Positions 23,515 through 24,841 of a stretch of DNA of 24,841 bases are shown in pieces (position 1 is the stretch's first letter; each line of letters begins with the position of its first letter). The notes beneath the pieces were generated by a model. It was not told the origin of the DNA. It saw only the letters and a program-made list of their open reading frames with translations, and ran no database searches. This DNA comes from Tritrichomonas foetus. Its lineage: Eukaryota; Parabasalia; Tritrichomonadida; Tritrichomonadidae. The DNA lies in assembly GCA_001839685.1 (NCBI GenBank), contig MLAK01000623.1:1-24841 (forward strand), in the 5' to 3' direction. Made by a program: the position numbers and the translations under genes.

Positions 23515-24841
23515 GATATTTATTCATTCATAATGTTATGTTCTTTTATTTTATTAAGGAATTGCTTCAATATCGTTTATTGTAATTTTTTTATAGATAC
23601 TTTTTCTTAGGATTTTATAGAAAAAGTTAAATAAAGTTTCCACTTTTGAAACAACTCTGACTCATATATTGTCAGACAATTCCTTCACAATCTTCAAAAA
23701 ATCGGATTTTAATGGCATTTGGTCGATTATTTATGTAATTTGGCATATCAAAGATTGACAGAATAATTATACAAAAAGATAACAATAAAAAAGAGTCATG
23801 TTTGATATAATTTGCATGTCTTTTGACATATTACAAATTTTCTTTTTGGTTTTAACAGGTGAGCAAACTCTTATTCTAGTATTAATATATCTTTGACATA
23901 TTAAACATTAATAATTTTAATTTGATTTTGATATTCACAATGTAATGAGAGTCTATCGCTTTAGTCGAATGATCAACAATAAAGGATCAGTTAATTAATA
24001 TCACTTTATTAACACATATATATCATTCACATTAATCGGCTTAAATTGAAAAACAAAAAAATCTTTCTTGATCAAAAACTGTTTTTCGCCTCTAAAGAAA
24101 AAACAAATCATGTTGATTAATTTGTTGAAACTCAGTAAAATAAGGATGATATGATTATATAAGCTTATGTATATATATATAAAGAATGAATAGTATCTCA
24201 CTTGATTCCCTAGAGAAAAAAATCCAAGAAGATTTGGTTTTGGCATGAATATTTCATAGAATTATTCACAATTATTTTTCCATCATTGAAAATTTGTGCT
24301 ACATAAGAAAGATTTTGATCAATATCCATTTAAATTTGTTTATGATGGCAATGATAAATAAAATTTTCTTAAGATGTCGTTTAGGAGATTATGAAGAACT
24401 GACATTTAGAAACATGTGATGACATTGAGAAGCATTTACGAACATTGAGAAGCATTTAATAACTTTAACAAAGTGAGAGTTTGTGAATTATCTGATGATC
24501 ATTGAGAAGCATTTACGAACATTGAGAAGCATTTAATAACTTTAACAAAGTGAGAGTTTGTGAATTATCTGATGATCATTGAGAAGCATTTACGAACATT
24601 GAGAAGCATTTAATAACTTTAACAAAGTGAGAGTTTGTGAATTATCTGATGATCATTGAGAAATTTAAGATCCCAAAGTAGTGATAGATGCTTTGTCAAA
24701 TAACAAAAATATCGAAGATATATAACAAAGTATTAGTATTGTGCCGATTGATTTAATAAATAATTACAATTTTATTTGATTTTATAAAATAAATAAAATA
24801 CAATTACATCTAAAAACATCTTTGTTGTCTTATTTTTTTTT
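23515..24841. other. 1.3-kb gene-poor right end
   Basis: AT-rich sequence with no gene I can support. It contains a 26-codon hydrophobic ATG frame at 23817-23897 (MSFDILQIFFLVLTGEQTLI) and an 81-codon minus-strand frame from the ATG at 24246, which is low-complexity after its first 15 residues. The 77-bp tandem repeat occupies 24423-24661. A 24-codon ATG frame just before the repeat (24343-24417) reads MAMINKIFLRCRLGDYEELT and could be a gene remnant. The window ends in a T-run. Confidence 0.4.
24423..24661. repeat. 77-bp tandem repeat, three full copies plus a partial fourth
   Basis: Units begin CATTGAGAAGCATTTACGAA at 24423, 24500 and 24577, and a fourth breaks off after CATTGAGA at 24654-24661. 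The three full units are identical by eye. Each unit has an internal near-duplication: the first 20 bp and the next 16 bp share CATTGAGAAGCATTTA. The flanking GATGA before unit 1 resembles the unit end CTGATGAT. Confidence 0.92.

Noticed and set aside
24001..24246. 81-residue minus-strand ORF, or two exons joined by GTGAG...CTTTAG
   Set aside because: Low-complexity hydrophobic residues after the first 15, no recognisable family. The GT-AG pair is expected by chance in such AT-rich sequence.
24833..24841. Terminal T-run as a telomere or poly(A) tail
   Set aside because: Nine bases at the edge of the window, no telomere-like repeat; T-runs are common here.

Overview
The window looks like nuclear DNA of a parabasalid protist, probably a Tritrichomonas-like trichomonad. 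It is AT-rich and gene-dense, and nearly all genes are single open frames. Several starts have a TCA-Py-(T/A) initiator-like pentamer 8-37 nt upstream. Several stop codons are part of a TAAA, as in trichomonad polyadenylation signals. The protein set also fits: a secreted GH14 beta-amylase, ankyrin-repeat proteins, and a very large Pmp-like GGA(I/L) repeat protein. No species can be named from sequence reading alone.

Layout, left to right: a partial C-terminus at the left edge (1-78, +); a TMEM181/Wntless-like multipass membrane protein (-); centrin (+); a 760-bp spacer with coding-like fragments; a CABCOCO1-like cilium/centrosome protein (+); a degenerate Sec7-PH protein (-), divergent from a putative ADA3 (SAGA subunit) gene (+); ankyrin gene 1 (-); beta-amylase (-); a small hypothetical ORF (-); an exportin-like HEAT protein (-), divergent from ankyrin gene 2 (+); TRAPPC6/Trs33 (+), convergent with a Cdt2-like WD40 protein (-) across a 17-bp minisatellite; ribosomal protein uL23/L23a (-), divergent from the 1517-residue Pmp-like protein (+); and a 1.3-kb gene-poor right end with a 77-bp tandem repeat. 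Most neighbours are unrelated eukaryotic housekeeping genes, not an operon. Centrin next to a CABCOCO1-like gene is the only pair with an obvious shared theme (basal body/cytoskeleton).

The most interesting signal is in the two ankyrin genes. Each is broken into consecutive open frames. At four breaks, removing a 19-21 nt block exactly restores both the reading frame and a canonical ankyrin repeat. The four blocks share one design: they start GTTTT and end with ATTTAT, ATTTTAT or ATTTCAT. All four sit at the same place in the ankyrin repeat, just before the TPLH-type turn, within 2 nt. A fifth break, in the 5' part of gene 2, also starts GTTTTTTCT and can be resolved as a 17-nt GT-AG or a 50-nt GT-AT removal. 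I read these as candidate ultra-short, non-canonical introns (or another class of precisely removed insert). RNA evidence is needed to decide. Several genes reach an ATG only downstream of the first TTG/GTG of the frame, and I used the ATG starts; the Cdt2-like gene has no usable ATG at all.
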